64,000 nucleotides of DNA from an uncultured Acetobacteraceae bacterium (GTDB taxonomy: Bacteria > Pseudomonadota > Alphaproteobacteria > Acetobacterales > Acetobacteraceae), in contig CAIYDT010000196.1 in NCBI GenBank assembly GCA_903924985.1, positions 1 to 64,000 on the forward strand, given 5' to 3'. The notes beneath the pieces were generated by a model. That model searched no databases and was not told where the DNA came from. It worked only from the letters and a program-made list of their open reading frames with translations. The position numbers and the translations under genes are program-made. How positions within the stretch are numbered: the stretch's first letter is position 1; each line of letters opens with the position of its first letter. Shown in pieces: positions 31,526 to 39,479 of this stretch.

Positions 31526-32530
31526 TCAATCGAACCGAGCGCGCAGCTTGGGCAGCACTTGCTCCCCGTACAGCTTCAGGAAGCGGGCCTGATCCGGGCC
31601 GGGGGCATGGAAGACCAAGTGGCGGAAGCCCATCTCGATGTAGGGTTTGATCTTCTCGATATGCTCGTCGGGGTCATTGGACACGATCCAGCGGCTGGCG
31701 GCCCGTTCCACCGGCAGGGCATCCGCCAGGCGCTCCATCTCGACCGGGTCCTCCACCGACATTTTTTCTTCCGGGGTCAGGGCCAGCGCCGCCCAGTGGC
31801 GGGTGTCATGCAAGGCGCGGTCCTTGTCGGCGTCGAACGAGACCTTCATCTCGATCATCCGGTCGTAGTTGGGCTTCGGCTTGCTCGCGAGCTTCATGCC
31901 TTCTTCGACGTTCGGCAGCAGGGTCTCGGTGTAGAGCTTCCATGCCTTCCCGGACGTGCAGATAAAGCCTTCGCACATGCGCCCCGCGTATTTCGCGACC
32001 TGCGGGCCGGCGCCGGCGACGTAGATGGGAACGGGGTTCGCGGGCTTGTCGTAGATGGTGGCGCTTTCGGTGCGGTAGAACTCGCCCTCGAAGCTCACGC
32101 GATCCTCGGTCCAGAGCTTGCGGATCAGAGTCAGCGCCTCGCGCAACCGAGCGAAGCGTTCCTTCGTTTCCGGCCATTTGATGCCCATGGCGGGGACTTC
32201 ATTCAGGCCTTCCCCGGTGCCGACGCCCAGCACCACGCGGCCGGGGAACATTGAGCCCAGTGTCCCGAACACCTGCGCCACGATCGAGGGATGATAGCGG
32301 AAGGTCGGGGTTAGGACGCTGGTGCCCATCACGATCTTCGACGTGCTGGCGCCCAGCGCGCCCATCCACGCAAGCGCCGAGGGTGCGTGCCCATCCGTAT
32401 GCTTCCATGGCTGGAAATGGTCGCTAATAAACACCGAATCGAACCCGCACTGCTCGGCCAGGACGGAGAAGTCCAACAGCGGTTTCGGCGCGAACTGTTC
32501 GGCGGACGCCTTGTATCCAAGCTTGAGCAT
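31526..32530 (-). CDS. fgd: Fgd-like F420-dependent sugar-phosphate dehydrogenase
   Basis: A 334-residue LLM-fold enzyme strikingly like mycobacterial Fgd1, which oxidises glucose-6-phosphate and reduces F420. It opens LKLGYKASAEQFAPKPLLDF, then ISDHFQPWKHTDGHAP (Asp37, His38, Trp42 correspond to the Fgd catalytic/F420 residues), LGVGTGEGLNE (Glu equivalent to Fgd Glu109), KYAGRMCEGFICTSGKAWKL and RHLVFHAPGPDQARFL near the end. The ATG has AGGAGGGAG upstream. It would generate F420H2 for the LLM enzymes. The sugar phosphate is inferred from the family, and other sugar phosphates are possible. Confidence 0.85.
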   Translation of the reverse strand: MLKLGYKASAEQFAPKPLLDFSVLAEQCGFDSVFISDHFQPWKHTDGHAPSALAWMGALGASTSKIVMGTSVLTPTFRYHPSIVAQVFGTLGSMFPGRVVLGVGTGEGLNEVPAMGIKWPETKERFARLREALTLIRKLWTEDRVSFEGEFYRTESATIYDKPANPVPIYVAGAGPQVAKYAGRMCEGFICTSGKAWKLYTETLLPNVEEGMKLASKPKPNYDRMIEMKVSFDADKDRALHDTRHWAALALTPEEKMSVEDPVEMERLADALPVERAASRWIVSNDPDEHIEKIKPYIEMGFRHLVFHAPGPDQARFLKLYGEQVLPKLRARFD

Positions 32531-32699
32531 GACGGGATCTCCCTCCTGAGCGATGGGCCAAGCTACCGCTGGGGACACGTGCCCGCAATCCAGGGGCAAT
32601 CCGGTGTGGACACTTGCCCGGCGCGCATGCTCGTTCTACCGAATGGAACGCCCAGTGTGGCGTCAAACAAATACCGATAATCCAGGGAGAGATCAGATC

Positions 32700-32778
32700 A
32701 TGCCGCCCCCCCCGTCTCGTACTGGCGGCGCTCGCCGCGACCGCACATGCCGGTCTCGTCGCAATCGGCGGCAAGTAA
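32700..32778 (+). pseudogene. Possible degenerate secreted micro-ORF with poly-C tract
   Basis: An ATG at 32700, preceded by AGGGAGAG, opens onto eight consecutive C (32706-32713). If one C is skipped it encodes RLVLAALAATAHAGLVAIGG then K and a stop, a signal-peptide-like sequence. As written the frame differs and is meaningless. It could be debris, a sequencing slip in the C-run, or a slippage-controlled peptide. The rest of the 32531-32845 gap shows nothing else. Confidence 0.25.
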
Positions 32779-32845
32779 CCTTGTAACGGGCGATCCCGGG
32801 CGCTACGTCGTGCCCGGGATATCTGTTGGCAGGAGAACGGCGACG

Positions 32846-34393
32846 ATGGCGGTACAGACGACCCGGCCTGTGATGCTGGTCATCCTGGATGGGTTCGGCT
32901 GGCGGGAAGAGACTGCCGATAACGCCGTGCACCTCGCCAAGACCCCCAATTTCTCCAACCTGTGGGCATCGTCCCCGCATGCGCTGCTGGATACGTCGGG
33001 CCGCGATGTCGGGCTGCCGTCCGGCCAAATGGGCAACTCCGAGGTCGGGCACCTCAACATCGGTGCCGGCCGGGTGGTGAAACAGGAACTGGTGCGAATC
33101 GGCGACGCGGTCGCGGACGGCTCCATCGCGAAAGCCCCGGCATTCACCGATCTGGTCGCACGTCTTCGCGCGTCCGGCGGCACGTGCCACTTGATGGGTT
33201 TGGCGTCCCCCGGCGGCGTGCATTCGCACCAGGACCACGCCGCCGCACTGGCGCATTTCCTGCGCGAGGCCGGCGTTCCCGTCGCTGTTCACGCTTTCAC
33301 CGACGGCCGCGATACGCCACCGCAATCGGCGGGCGAGGACCTGACCCGGCTGCGCGCCGCGCTGCCGGCGGATGTGCCCATCGCCACCATCACCGGCCGC
33401 TATTTTGCGCTTGACCGCGACAAAAGATGGGACCGTGTCAGTACGGCCTACGCCGCGATGGCTGAGGGCCATGGGCCCCGTTTCGCTAACCCGCAAGCGG
33501 TCATCGCTGCCGCCTACGCCGACGGCAAATTCGACGAGTTCGTGCCGGCGTCGGTCGTCGGCGACTACCAAGGTATGAAGGATGGGGACGCTATCCTGTC
33601 CTTTAACTTCCGGGCGGACCGCATCAGAGAAATCCTGGCGGCCTTCCTCGATCCCGCGTTCGACGGCTTCCCCCGCGCGCGCGTGTTAAAATTCTCCGCC
33701 GCCGCGGGCATGACCCGCTACTCCGACGCGCTCGCCCCGTTCCTCGGTGTGTTGTTCCCGCCGGAGGAACTGGACAACGTGCTCGGCCAGGTGGTCGCCG
33801 ATGACGGCCGCACCCAGCTCCGCATGGCGGAGACGGAGAAGTTCGCTCACGTCACGTACTTTCTGAACGGCGGACGGGAGACGCCCTACACGGGTGAAGA
33901 CCGCATCATGGTGCCGTCCCCCAAGGTCGCCACCTACGATCTGCAGCCGGAGATGTCCGCGGCGGAACTGACAGACCGCGCCGTCGAGGCGATCGACGGA
34001 AAAAAATACGATCTGATCGTGCTGAACTTCGCCAACCCCGACATGGTCGGCCACACCGGCAGCCTGCCGGCCGCGATCAAGGCTGTGGAGACGGTGGACA
34101 CCTGCCTCGGACGCATCGCCGCCGCGATCAAGGCCCAGGGCGGCGCCATGCTGGTGACCGCCGATCACGGCAATTGCGAGATGATGAAGGACCCGGAAAC
34201 CGGCGGTCCCCATACCTCCCACACCACCAACCCGGTGCCGGTGTTGTTGATGGGCGGCGGGGTAGCCTCGATCCATCACGGGCGGCTGGCCGATATCGCT
34301 CCGACGCTGCTGTCGCTCATGGGATTGCGGCAACCCAGGGAAATGACCGGCCAATCCATTGCGCGGCACGATGCGGCGCGCGCCGCGGAGTAG
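32846..34393 (+). CDS. gpmI: Cofactor-independent phosphoglycerate mutase
   Basis: A 515-residue iPGM of the alkaline phosphatase superfamily, interconverting 3- and 2-phosphoglycerate with two Mn2+. Motifs: VILDGFGW (metal Asp), LPSGQMGNSEVGHLNIGAGR (catalytic Ser in GNSEVGH, about residue 65), SPGGVHSH, FTDGRDTPP, FNFRADR, NPDMVGHTG and TADHGNCE. The start ATG follows AGGAG; a longer frame begins 99 bp earlier without support. The peptidoglycan hydrolase activator gene overlaps its 3' end, as in many alphaproteobacteria. Confidence 0.96.
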   Translation: MAVQTTRPVMLVILDGFGWREETADNAVHLAKTPNFSNLWASSPHALLDTSGRDVGLPSGQMGNSEVGHLNIGAGRVVKQELVRIGDAVADGSIAKAPAFTDLVARLRASGGTCHLMGLASPGGVHSHQDHAAALAHFLREAGVPVAVHAFTDGRDTPPQSAGEDLTRLRAALPADVPIATITGRYFALDRDKRWDRVSTAYAAMAEGHGPRFANPQAVIAAAYADGKFDEFVPASVVGDYQGMKDGDAILSFNFRADRIREILAAFLDPAFDGFPRARVLKFSAAAGMTRYSDALAPFLGVLFPPEELDNVLGQVVADDGRTQLRMAETEKFAHVTYFLNGGRETPYTGEDRIMVPSPKVATYDLQPEMSAAELTDRAVEAIDGKKYDLIVLNFANPDMVGHTGSLPAAIKAVETVDTCLGRIAAAIKAQGGAMLVTADHGNCEMMKDPETGGPHTSHTTNPVPVLLMGGGVASIHHGRLADIAPTLLSLMGLRQPREMTGQSIARHDAARAAE

Positions 34394-35633
34394 CCTGCTC
34401 GCGCTGCTTCTGCCGGCTTTACTGGCTGCCGTCGGCACGCACGCGGAACCCGCGCCCAACTCCTCCGCGACCTCCCGCGATGTACGTGCGGCGGAGCGCG
34501 CCCGAGCAGCGGAACTCGCGGCGCAGAAGGATGCCGCTGCCCAAGCGGGTAAGGCCACGGCGGAGGAACAGCGCCTGACGCAGGAACGCATCGGCGCCGC
34601 CGAGGTCTTGCGCACCACCGAAGCCGCTACGTCCGACGCCGCGGCCCGCATGGATGAACTCTCCGCCCGAAGGCGCGACGCCGAGACCCGCTTGGCGAAG
34701 CGGGCGGAAACGATGCTGCCTTTGCTGCCGCTGATCGAGCGCCTGTCCCTTTATCCAGCGGAAACGCTGTTGGCCGTGCCAGCCTCACCCGAGGATCGAT
34801 TGCGCGGCGTACTGGTGCTGCAAGGGTTGACGCGGCAGTTGGAAACCGAAGCCGAGGCACTGCGTCAGGATCAGACCGCCTTGGATGCCGCCAGTGCGGC
34901 GATCGCCGCCGAAACCCCCAAACTTGCCGCCGCCCTCGCAGCGCAGGCTGAACGTGCCGCCGAACTGGACCGAATGATCGGCGATGCCCAGGAACGCCGC
35001 CGTCAGGCCGAATCCGCGGGCGATACCGCTGCCAAACGCGCCGCCGCCGAGGCAGCAAGGGCCGACACCCTACGCGCCGCGCTGGCGGCGCTGGAAGCCG
35101 GACGCAAGGCGGAAGAGGCCCGGGCGCATGAGGAAGCCCTGCGCGCCGAACGACAGAAACACGCCGCGGAATCCGATGCCGCCCACATGCGGGAGGCCGC
35201 TTTGGCCCGCCCACCCGGCAGCCTGAGCCAGGCCGGCGGCGTCAAAGGCCAGTTGGCGGCCCCTGTGGCCGGCAAAATGATCCGCGCCTACGGAGACCCG
35301 ACCGACGCCGGCCCCGCCACGGGCCTGTCCTATCAAGCGCCGCCAAATGCCCGCGTCGTTGCCCCCTGCGGCGGCCGGATCGCCTTCGCCGACAAATTCC
35401 GCACCTATGGCCAGTTGATCATCATCGACTGCGGCGGCGGATATCACGCGGTTTTGTCCGGCCTGGAGAAGTTGGACGCCAAAGTCGGGCAGCCGGTTCA
35501 AGCGGGGGAACCAGTCGGCACCATGCCCAACTGGGAACCGGGCGGCACCGGCCGGCGGCCAGCGCTATACATCGAACTCCGCCACGACGGTCAGCCGGTC
35601 GACCCGGCGCCATGGTTGCGGGCGAAGGGGTAG
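34371..35633 (+). CDS. envC: EnvC-like murein hydrolase activator (M23/LytM)
   Basis: A 420-residue exported protein: signal peptide RRAPRSSLLALLLPALLAAV (about 2-21), a long Ala/Glu/Arg-rich coiled coil (about 35-260), and a C-terminal LytM domain from AGKMIRAYGDPTDAG to LYIELRHDGQPVDP. The HxxxD and HxH zinc ligands of active M23 peptidases are not present (GLSYQAPPN stands where the first His is expected), so it is the non-catalytic EnvC type that activates amidases at division. The start overlaps gpmI by 23 bp; a TTG at 34359 is an alternative. Confidence 0.9.
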   Translation: MRRAPRSSLLALLLPALLAAVGTHAEPAPNSSATSRDVRAAERARAAELAAQKDAAAQAGKATAEEQRLTQERIGAAEVLRTTEAATSDAAARMDELSARRRDAETRLAKRAETMLPLLPLIERLSLYPAETLLAVPASPEDRLRGVLVLQGLTRQLETEAEALRQDQTALDAASAAIAAETPKLAAALAAQAERAAELDRMIGDAQERRRQAESAGDTAAKRAAAEAARADTLRAALAALEAGRKAEEARAHEEALRAERQKHAAESDAAHMREAALARPPGSLSQAGGVKGQLAAPVAGKMIRAYGDPTDAGPATGLSYQAPPNARVVAPCGGRIAFADKFRTYGQLIIIDCGGGYHAVLSGLEKLDAKVGQPVQAGEPVGTMPNWEPGGTGRRPALYIELRHDGQPVDPAPWLRAKG

Positions 35634-35667
35634 GGTGCCGCAATCCTTACCAAAAGAATACTGGACG

Positions 35668-35699
35668 CTGGCGCCAGCCTGGCGTTCATAGTGTATAAG
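35668..35699 (+). promoter_or_regulatory. Possible ctpA promoter region
   Basis: TATAAG at 35694-35699 is a good -10 element 65 bp before the ctpA ATG. The palindrome CTGGCGCCAG (35668-35677) occupies the -35 position, where no TTGACA-like sequence is seen, so an activator may be needed. ctpA may also be read through from envC. Confidence 0.3.
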
Positions 35700-35763
35700 T
35701 TATCGGCCCTCGTGGGCGGTTGCGTGTGCTACCCCAAGGGGTTGCGGCTAGAGGGATACAAAC

Positions 35764-37143
35764 ATGGATTTGCGCCAGCGGCGCCTTCGCACCGCCTTGA
35801 TGCTTGGTACGGCTTTCCTTGCCGGCATCGCCGTCGCCCCCGCGACCGGGATGCTCGGTCACGCCTTGGCTCAGAAGGCCGGCAATGCGCAGATGTACCA
35901 GCTCTTGAAGGAATTCGGGGACGTGGTGGAGCGCGTCCGCGCCGACTATGTCCAAGCCCCGAACGACCGGGAGCTGATCGAAAATGGCATCAACGGTATG
36001 CTAACCGGCCTGGACGCGCATAGCTCCTACATGAACGCGAAAGCGTACAAGGACATGCAGATCCAGACCAAGGGCGAGTTCGGCGGCCTTGGCATCGAAG
36101 TCACGCAGGACAACGGCTTCATCAAGGTCGTTTCCCCAATCGACGATACCCCGGCATTCCGAGCGGGTATCAAGCCGGGCGACATCATCACCGCGCTGGA
36201 CGGCAAGACCGTGCAGGGCCTGTCGCTGAACGACGCCGTGGAGAAGATGCGTGGCCCGCCCAACGCCAAGATCGTCCTGACCATCAAGCGTCAGGGCGTC
36301 GACAAGCCGCTGGAAGTGCCGCTGATCCGCGAGACCATCCACATCCAGGTCATCAAGTCCCGGATGGAGGCGGATAACATCGGCTATATCCGGCTGTCGC
36401 AGTTCACCGAACAGGCCGACTCAGGCCTGCGCGACGCCATCAAGTCACTGCGGGCGAAATCGGATGGCAAGCTTAAGGGGCTGATCCTGGACCTGCGGAA
36501 CAACCCGGGCGGGCTGCTGGATCAGGCGGTCAACGTGTCCTCGGACTTTATTGACCAAGGGGAGATCGTTTCCACCCGCGCCCGCCATCCCGAGGACAGC
36601 AACCGCTGGAACGCCAAGGGCGACGATCTGCTCAGGAGCTTGCCGCTGGTGGTGCTGATCAATGGCGGTTCGGCCTCGGCCTCAGAAATCGTCGCCGGCG
36701 CATTGCAGGATCACCGGCGGGCTATCCTGCTGGGCACCCGCAGCTTCGGCAAAGGCTCCGTCCAGACCGTCATCCCGTTGCCCGGCAACGGCGCCATGCG
36801 GCTCACGACCGCGCGGTACTACACGCCGTCCGGCCGCTCCATCCAGGGCCTGGGCATCGAACCGGAGGTGACGGTCGCGGAAACGCGGGAGGATCCGGGC
36901 AGCTTCGGCGGCGACCGGGAGGCCGATCTGAACCGCACCATCACCAACCAGGGCGGCACCGCGCCGGACAAGGTCGAACCCCGCACCGACCTGCCGCCCA
37001 TCGTGTCGGAGATTCCCAGGAAACCCCCGGAAGGCTTCCCAAAATTCGATCCGCTGAAGCCATCGGAGACCGACTTCCAGCTGCAACAGGGGCTGGTTCT
37101 GGCCAAGGCGATGGTCGCGCAAAAGAGCGCGTCCGCGCACTGA
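35764..37143 (+). CDS. ctpA: Carboxy-terminal processing protease (S41)
   Basis: A 459-residue periplasmic S41 protease. N-terminal signal/anchor (LRTALMLGTAFLAGIAVAPA), then a PDZ domain (about 90-175, GEFGGLGIEV...PAFRAGIKPGDII), then the catalytic core with GYIRLSQF, LDLRNNPGGLLDQAV, the nucleophile Ser in NGGSASASEIVAGAL (about 305) and the Lys in GTRSFGKGSVQT (about 330). It trims C-termini of envelope proteins such as murein hydrolases, consistent with envC just upstream. A proline-rich C-terminal extension follows. The ATG has AGAGG nearby. Confidence 0.95.
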   Translation: MDLRQRRLRTALMLGTAFLAGIAVAPATGMLGHALAQKAGNAQMYQLLKEFGDVVERVRADYVQAPNDRELIENGINGMLTGLDAHSSYMNAKAYKDMQIQTKGEFGGLGIEVTQDNGFIKVVSPIDDTPAFRAGIKPGDIITALDGKTVQGLSLNDAVEKMRGPPNAKIVLTIKRQGVDKPLEVPLIRETIHIQVIKSRMEADNIGYIRLSQFTEQADSGLRDAIKSLRAKSDGKLKGLILDLRNNPGGLLDQAVNVSSDFIDQGEIVSTRARHPEDSNRWNAKGDDLLRSLPLVVLINGGSASASEIVAGALQDHRRAILLGTRSFGKGSVQTVIPLPGNGAMRLTTARYYTPSGRSIQGLGIEPEVTVAETREDPGSFGGDREADLNRTITNQGGTAPDKVEPRTDLPPIVSEIPRKPPEGFPKFDPLKPSETDFQLQQGLVLAKAMVAQKSASAH

Positions 37144-37161
37144 CCTCGGGCCGAACCCGCC

Positions 37162-38223
37162 ATGCGTGGGGTCGCGGCGTTCTTCGACGGGTGGCGCGGC
37201 CTTCGGCGCTTTTGGGGCCTGATTCTGCTGGCGTTATTCACCACCGGCGCGACGCTGCAAGTGCTCGGCCCTCTGCCGACGGCACGCCGGCCGGAAAACG
37301 CCGCCGTCAAGCGGGAGCCAGTGCCTGAACCGGTGGTCATCCACCAGGCATCGCCGCCGGCCGGCGCGCAAAGCGTGCGCCCAGGGCGGGGTCTGCCAGG
37401 ACCCGTCAACGATCCGGACCCAGCATTGCTTGAGCCGGCTCCCGGTTCGCCCACCAATGTTGTGCCGCGTATCGCCGCGGACGGGCGCAGGCCGATGCAG
37501 TACTACGCCGCCGGCTTCGACCCCACCACGACCCGCCCCCGCGTCGGCCTGCTGCTGGCGGGGATCGGCCTGAGCTTCGCCGACAGCAAGAAGGCACTGA
37601 CCGACCTTCCCGCGCAGGTGAGCTTTGCCGTCTCCCCCTACACCGCGAACCCAGAACCGCTGCTGTCGTCGGCGAGGCTGAGGGGACACGAGTATTTGCT
37701 GTCCATTCCCATGGAGCCCATGCGATTTCCGATCGCCGACCCCGGACCGAATGCCCTGATGACCAGCCTGTCGCCACGGGAGAATCAGCCGCGGCTGCTT
37801 TGGGCATTGAGTCGGCTACGAGGCTATGCCGGCGCGACTTCCATTCTTGGCGCATTGCGGGGGGAACGGTTGGCCGACATGCCGGACCAGATCGAACCGG
37901 TCCTGGCGGAGCTCGGCCGGCGCGGGTTGATGTATGTTGGGGCACCCGGCCAGGCGTCTCCGGTGCCGCATGCCTGGAGCAAATCCGTCGACGTCGTCAT
38001 TGATGAACCCGCTACCGCCGCGGATATCGACGCCCGTCTGGCGGTGCTTGAGGGCATGGCGCGGGATCGTGGCGCGGCGCTTGGACTTGCTGTCGCGCCA
38101 CGTCCGGTGACCGTCGAGCGGATCGCGGCCTGGACCACGGGCCTTGCCAATCGAGGACTGGCGCTGGCGCCGGTGTCCGCGCTGATGCTGCCGCCTGCCA
38201 CCGAACAGGAGGCGCCGAAATGA
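37162..38223 (+). CDS. Divergent polysaccharide deacetylase (YibQ/DUF610-like)
   Basis: A 353-residue protein: a transmembrane anchor near residues 15-33 (FWGLILLALFTTGATLQVLG), a Pro-rich linker, then a divergent polysaccharide-deacetylase fold beginning RPRVGLLLAGIGLSFADSKK. It contains LPAQVSFAVSPYTANPEPLL, EYLLSIPMEPMRFPIADPGP and a late ALGLAVAPRPVTVERIA. YibQ-type proteins are envelope-located and typically adjoin envC and ctpA, as here; their catalytic role is unsettled. The stop is coupled (ATGA) to rppH. Confidence 0.88.
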   Translation: MRGVAAFFDGWRGLRRFWGLILLALFTTGATLQVLGPLPTARRPENAAVKREPVPEPVVIHQASPPAGAQSVRPGRGLPGPVNDPDPALLEPAPGSPTNVVPRIAADGRRPMQYYAAGFDPTTTRPRVGLLLAGIGLSFADSKKALTDLPAQVSFAVSPYTANPEPLLSSARLRGHEYLLSIPMEPMRFPIADPGPNALMTSLSPRENQPRLLWALSRLRGYAGATSILGALRGERLADMPDQIEPVLAELGRRGLMYVGAPGQASPVPHAWSKSVDVVIDEPATAADIDARLAVLEGMARDRGAALGLAVAPRPVTVERIAAWTTGLANRGLALAPVSALMLPPATEQEAPK

Positions 38224-38705
38224 CCGATTTGCCCTATCGCCCCAACGTCGGAGCCGCCCTGTTCAACAACAAGGGACTGGTGTTCGTCGCACGCCGCGCC
38301 AACTTCCCCAACGCCGAGGGTGCCGCCGGCGGCTGGCAATTGCCACAGGGCGGCATCGACGCGGACGAAAACCCGCGGGAGGCCGTGCTGCGCGAGTTGG
38401 CCGAGGAAATCGGCACCGACCGCGCCAAAATCATCGGCGAACACCCGGAATGGCTGACCTACGACCTTCCGCCGGACCTGATCGGCAAGGCGCTGCATGG
38501 GCGCTGGCGCGGGCAGCGGCAACGCTGGTTCGCGCTCCGGTTCACCGGGGTGGACGCCGATATCCGGCTGGATTTGGACCCGCACCCGGAATTCGATGCC
38601 TGGCGCTGGGCGGAACTGCGGGAGCTGCCGGCTCTGGCAGTCGACTTCAAACGGCCGATTTATGAAATTCTGGCGGCGTCCTTCGCGGGGTTCGCTCGGG
38701 GTTGA
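38220..38705 (+). CDS. rppH: RNA pyrophosphohydrolase RppH (Nudix)
   Basis: A 161-residue Nudix hydrolase that removes pyrophosphate from mRNA 5' ends to start decay. It has YRPNVGAALFNNKGLVFVAR, WQLPQGGIDADENPREAVLR and ELAEEIGT (Nudix box, about 41-68), and the RppH-typical YDLP and WRGQRQRWFALRF. It overlaps the previous gene by four bases. Gene order (envC, ctpA, DUF610, rppH) is the usual alphaproteobacterial one. Confidence 0.95.
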   Translation: MTDLPYRPNVGAALFNNKGLVFVARRANFPNAEGAAGGWQLPQGGIDADENPREAVLRELAEEIGTDRAKIIGEHPEWLTYDLPPDLIGKALHGRWRGQRQRWFALRFTGVDADIRLDLDPHPEFDAWRWAELRELPALAVDFKRPIYEILAASFAGFARG

Positions 38706-38767
38706 CGATGGCGCGCTTCGCGGCATGTATGCGCCCGCGTCACCGCAATACACTTTGGGAGGATACC

Positions 38768-39433
38768 ATGGGCAATACCATCAATCTGACGGCCGCCGAC
38801 GGCCACACGCTTTCGGCGTACGTCGCCGGCCCCGCCAACGCCACCAGGGGCATCGTCGTGATCCAGGAGATCTTCGGCGTCAACCACCACATGCGCGACA
38901 TGGCCGACCGCTTCGCCGCGCTGGGCTATGCCGTCGTGACGCCGGCGCTGTTCGACCGCGCCGAACGCGGCGTAGAACTGGGGTACACCCCGGACGACAT
39001 CGCCAAGGGCCGTGACTACCGCATGAAGCTGACAGACGCGCAGGTGATGGCCGACGTCGAAGCCGCCGCCAAGCACCTGGCCGGCAAGAAGCTGGGCATC
39101 GTCGGCTACTGCTTCGGTGGCACCGTTGCCTGGTGGGGATCCACCCGCGGCAAGAGCTTCGCCGCGGCATCCTGCTGGTACGGCGGCGGCATCGCCGGCA
39201 CGAAGGACGAGAGCATGAGCTGCCCGGTGCAGATGCACTTCGGGGAGAAGGACGGTTCCATCCCGATGACCGACGTGGATGCGATTCGCGCGGCGCAACC
39301 GAAGGCCGAATCCCACGTTTACATGGGCGCGCAGCATGGCTTCGGTTGCGATGAGCGCGGCAGCTACAGCAAGCCGGATTACGATCTGGCACAGCAGCGC
39401 ACGGTCGAATTCTTCGCCAAACACCTGGGCTGA
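38768..39433 (+). CDS. Dienelactone hydrolase family protein
   Basis: A 221-residue cytoplasmic DLH-family hydrolase. Features are VVIQEIFGVNHHMRDMADRF (Glu of the triad environment), nucleophile Cys in GIVGYCFGGTVAWW (about residue 119), Asp in EKDGSIP and His in AQHGFGC. This Cys-His-Asp arrangement is that of carboxymethylenebutenolidase, which opens dienelactone in chlorocatechol degradation, though many homologues are general esterases. ATG with GGGAGG at 38757-38762. The frame upstream to 38702 is not used. Confidence 0.88.
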   Translation: MGNTINLTAADGHTLSAYVAGPANATRGIVVIQEIFGVNHHMRDMADRFAALGYAVVTPALFDRAERGVELGYTPDDIAKGRDYRMKLTDAQVMADVEAAAKHLAGKKLGIVGYCFGGTVAWWGSTRGKSFAAASCWYGGGIAGTKDESMSCPVQMHFGEKDGSIPMTDVDAIRAAQPKAESHVYMGAQHGFGCDERGSYSKPDYDLAQQRTVEFFAKHLG

Positions 39434-39445
39434 TTGTCGGGGCGG

Positions 39446-39472
39446 CGGGTCGGGGGACGTGCCCTCGGCCCG
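39446..39472. terminator. Bidirectional terminator between convergent genes
   Basis: CGGGTCGGGGG (39446-39456) pairs with CCCTCGGCCCG (39462-39472) with two G-U pairs and a 5-nt loop, between the DLH stop and the convergent ligase stop. The + side is followed by a moderately T-rich run. Confidence 0.45.
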
Positions 39473-39479
39473 GTGACCG

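Noticed and set aside
31526-34393. gpmI as a functional part of the F420 island (supplying phosphoglycerate for CofC)
   Set aside because: gpmI is divergent from fgd and belongs to the conserved envC-ctpA-rppH neighbourhood, so adjacency is better explained by the insertion point of the island.
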